Assembly: GCA_023393095.1 (NCBI GenBank)
Contig: JAEWMT010000100.1
Location: 1-34,858, forward strand
DNA length: 34,858 nt
Direction: 5' to 3'
DNA from: Bacillota bacterium
GTDB lineage: Bacteria > Bacillota > Clostridia > Lachnospirales > Lachnospiraceae
Below are positions 33,387 to 34,858 of this stretch, in pieces (position 1 is the first letter of the stretch; each line of letters opens with the position of its first letter). The notes under the pieces were generated by a model. The model was given only the letters and a program-made list of their open reading frames with translations, ran no database searches and was not told the origin of the DNA. Both the position numbers and the translations under genes were made by a program.

Positions 33387-34148
33387 ATGAAACGATTGAA
33401 ATTAGCAGTTATCATTCTTTTTGTACTATCTTTAACTGGATGTGTTCAAAAATATACAGCGACTGATCAACAGACTAATGCAGTAGCTGAATATATGGCA
33501 GGGCTGCTTTTAAAAAGCGATAAGGATTATGACCAGGAACTGGTATCTGAGGACGAGATAAAAGACAATAGTTCAAATACGGATAGCATAACACAAACCC
33601 CTGTTCCAACAGAGCCACAAAATATAACCACACCAGGAATATCAGAAACAGCTGTAAATACAAATAACAGCGTTAGTAATAACAATGAGCCTTCTGGTAA
33701 TATCAATGAGTCTTCGGACAAAGCAAAAGAATCATGTACACTGAATCAATTAATAGATCAAGATAATTTTGATATCAACTATAAATCCTACAAATTAGTT
33801 GATACTTATCCAGAGAATGCGGATGATGCAATGTTTTTACTAACTCATAGTGAGGGTTGTAAGATGCTTGTTGTTTCTTTTTCTATTAAAAACCAATCTG
33901 ACAAGAAGCAGACATTAAAACTATTGGATGAAAATATCAGTTATCAGCTGGATGTTAATTCGGGTACACGCTATTCTCCTCTGCCTTCTGTGCTTGAAAA
34001 TGACTTAGGATATAATGACTTAAAATTTGATGGAGGAAAGACTGGAAAAGGTCTTTTGATTTTTGAAGTTCCTGATACGACTAAGATAACGAAAATGAAT
34101 TTGATCGCTACCAAGGGGAGCAAATCAGCAACAATCGAGATGAAATAA
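33387..34148 (+). CDS. Lipoprotein with disordered linker and C-terminal beta domain
   Basis: A 253-residue exported lipoprotein: signal peptide with lipobox LTGC (C19), a Ser/Asn/Thr/Pro-rich linker (about 50-118), and a C-terminal domain (about 120-253) with alternating hydrophobic strands (MLVVSFSIKNQSDKKQTLKL and GKGLLIFEVPDTTKITKMNL), a pattern of Ig-like DUF4352-type domains in clostridial lipoproteins. Function unknown. The ATG at 33387 has GGGGG eight or so bases upstream. It lies after the two-component system and before a PH-domain gene. Its linker composition resembles the insert in the neighbouring kinase, so an extracellular partnership is possible but unproven. Confidence 0.82.
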   Translation: MKRLKLAVIILFVLSLTGCVQKYTATDQQTNAVAEYMAGLLLKSDKDYDQELVSEDEIKDNSSNTDSITQTPVPTEPQNITTPGISETAVNTNNSVSNNNEPSGNINESSDKAKESCTLNQLIDQDNFDINYKSYKLVDTYPENADDAMFLLTHSEGCKMLVVSFSIKNQSDKKQTLKLLDENISYQLDVNSGTRYSPLPSVLENDLGYNDLKFDGGKTGKGLLIFEVPDTTKITKMNLIATKGSKSATIEMK

Positions 34149-34167
34149 AAGAAAGAGGGATAGTATA

Positions 34168-34548
34168 ATGAGCTTTAATGAAAGAAAGCGATTGAAATTC
34201 TTTGGGTTACCATTTACCTTTACGAAATATTTTATTGGAGAAGAAAAAATAACGATAACCTCTGGATTTCTAAATATTACGGAAGATGATGCATATATGT
34301 ATAAGATACAGGATGTACGTTTGACCCGCAGCCTTTCAGAACGGATGTTTAAAATCGGTACAATTACTTGTTACACTGGGGATACGACACATCCGGAGTT
34401 GATTTTATGGCATATCAGACATGCCAGTGAAATAAAAGATTATATTATGCAATACTCTGAAGAAGCCAGAAGAAAGAGAAGATCTCTTAATACATTGAAT
34501 ATTGATGCTGAAGATTTGGATGAGCAGGAACTGGAAGAAATACACTAG
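34168..34548 (+). CDS. Bacterial PH domain (DUF304/YdbS-YdbT-like) protein
   Basis: A 126-residue soluble protein dominated by a bacterial PH-like fold: FTFTKYFIGEEKITITSGFLNITEDDAYMYKIQDVRLTRSL in pieces shows the typical Y.lt...I.i..G.l......i.y..I.dv...rs pattern, followed by GTITCYTGDTTHPELIL. There is no membrane helix, unlike longer YdbS/YdbT proteins. The acidic C-terminus (EDLDEQELEEIH) follows a basic patch RRKRRS. The ATG at 34168 has AGAGGG seven bases upstream, 19 bp after the lipoprotein stop, so they form one unit. The function is unknown. Confidence 0.82.
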   Translation: MSFNERKRLKFFGLPFTFTKYFIGEEKITITSGFLNITEDDAYMYKIQDVRLTRSLSERMFKIGTITCYTGDTTHPELILWHIRHASEIKDYIMQYSEEARRKRRSLNTLNIDAEDLDEQELEEIH

Positions 34549-34568
34549 AAAAAATAATGTTTTTGTTA

Positions 34569-34597
34569 TTGACATTTTTCGATTTAGAATGTAAAAT
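34569..34597 (+). promoter_or_regulatory. rRNA operon promoter P1
   Basis: -35 TTGACA (34569-34574), 17-bp spacer, -10 TAAAAT (34592-34597). It is one of two near-consensus promoters in tandem, 85 bp apart, typical of rRNA operons. Confidence 0.75.
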
Positions 34598-34653
34598 AAA
34601 AATCCACCGTTGATGAACGACCACGAAATATAAAAGAAATAATAAAAAAGTGG

Positions 34654-34682
34654 TTGACATAATGCATCGACTGTGTTAAACT
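34654..34682 (+). promoter_or_regulatory. rRNA operon promoter P2
   Basis: -35 TTGACA (34654-34659), 17-bp spacer, -10 TAAACT (34677-34682), then a G-rich start region GTTGGCGGCGC. Confidence 0.8.
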
Positions 34683-34689
34683 AAAAAAG

Positions 34690-34858
34690 TTGGCGGCGCA
34701 ACAGATAATAAGATGAAATGTGTCACAACAAAACATGAACCTTGATAATTGAACAGTGAAACAACCCTGAAAATTCTAAAAACATGAGACTACACATGAG
34801 TCTCAAAAATAGATTTTCATTGATGTTAAAACATCACGAACCGTATCGGTATGAAAGT
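34690..34858 (+). other. rRNA operon leader (16S gene beyond window)
   Basis: Contains ACCTTGATAATTGAACAGTG, the sequence type that recurs in leaders and spacers of clostridial rRNA operons, and a hairpin TGAGACT/AGTCTCA (34785-34791 with 34799-34805). The 16S start (GAGTTTGATC type) is not reached by the window end, so no rRNA gene is called. Confidence 0.72.

Noticed and set aside
1..34858. CRISPR arrays, tRNA genes, transposases, integrases, riboswitches
   Set aside because: No regularly spaced direct repeats, no tRNA-like cloverleaf with expected conserved bases, no recombinase motifs and no recognisable riboswitch core were seen by eye.
34690..34858. 16S rRNA gene at the right edge
   Set aside because: The start motif of 16S rRNA is not reached; only the promoter and leader are visible.

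Overview
The window looks like a chromosomal segment of a low-GC Gram-positive anaerobe of the class Clostridia, most like Lachnospiraceae. The reasons are the AT-rich composition, strong AGGAGG-type ribosome binding sites, frequent TTG/GTG starts, and family content: ECF transporter, DUF4317, DUF2935, DUF2680, two YitT proteins, a VanY-type carboxypeptidase and a rubrerythrin-like protein beside Fnr-type regulation. The class is a firm inference; the family is a guess. Names such as Bce-like are family-level calls made by eye.

Layout. 1-1868: the end of an ECF vitamin/metal uptake locus (double ABC ATPase cut by the window edge, then an S component). 1904-3391: TetR regulator plus CPBP membrane protease, with a clear promoter/operator. 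3400-6765: a leftward run of PadR regulator, membrane M23-type protein, and a NitT/TauT-type ATPase and permease with no binding protein, ending in a strong terminator. 7176-9647: DUF4317 protein, an 83-residue hydrophilic protein and a YitT protein. 9973-14665: a leftward Bce-type peptide-antibiotic sensing and resistance module (response regulator, intramembrane kinase, ABC ATPase, large permease), interrupted by a 153-bp foldback repeat. 14786-17103: TetR plus a lantibiotic-immunity-like ABC exporter and a small membrane protein. 17222-18706: chemoreceptor without an ectodomain. 18959-20691: divergent Crp/Fnr regulator and ferredoxin-like protein. 20928-23348: an ABC-type exporter pair. 23363-23794: foldback elements around a 50-residue ORF. 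23862-26185: DUF2680 secreted protein, CadD-like transporter and VanY-like peptidase. 26246-28598: rubrerythrin-like, DUF2935 and YitT genes. 28863-30568: GNAT acetyltransferase and a one-TM protein. 30666-34548: two-component system, lipoprotein and PH-domain protein. 34569-34858: tandem promoters and leader of an rRNA operon whose 16S gene lies beyond the window.

Taken together, the region is rich in envelope-stress and peptide-antibiotic defence functions: five ABC systems other than the ECF locus, two two-component systems, four one-component regulators, two proteins with cell-wall peptidase folds and a CPBP protease. Several transcription units show readable promoters with overlapping palindromes (TetR at 3346-3391, PadR at 6693-6765). 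I see no CRISPR array, phage, integrase, transposase or tRNA gene. I did not find a clear-cut, wholly new system. The best leads are the two-copy foldback repeat placed just upstream of ribosome binding sites, the PadR/M23-like/ABC unit with an altered metal-ligand motif, the rubrerythrin-like protein with altered iron-ligand motifs beside DUF2935, and the kinase with a low-complexity sensor insert next to a lipoprotein of similar composition.
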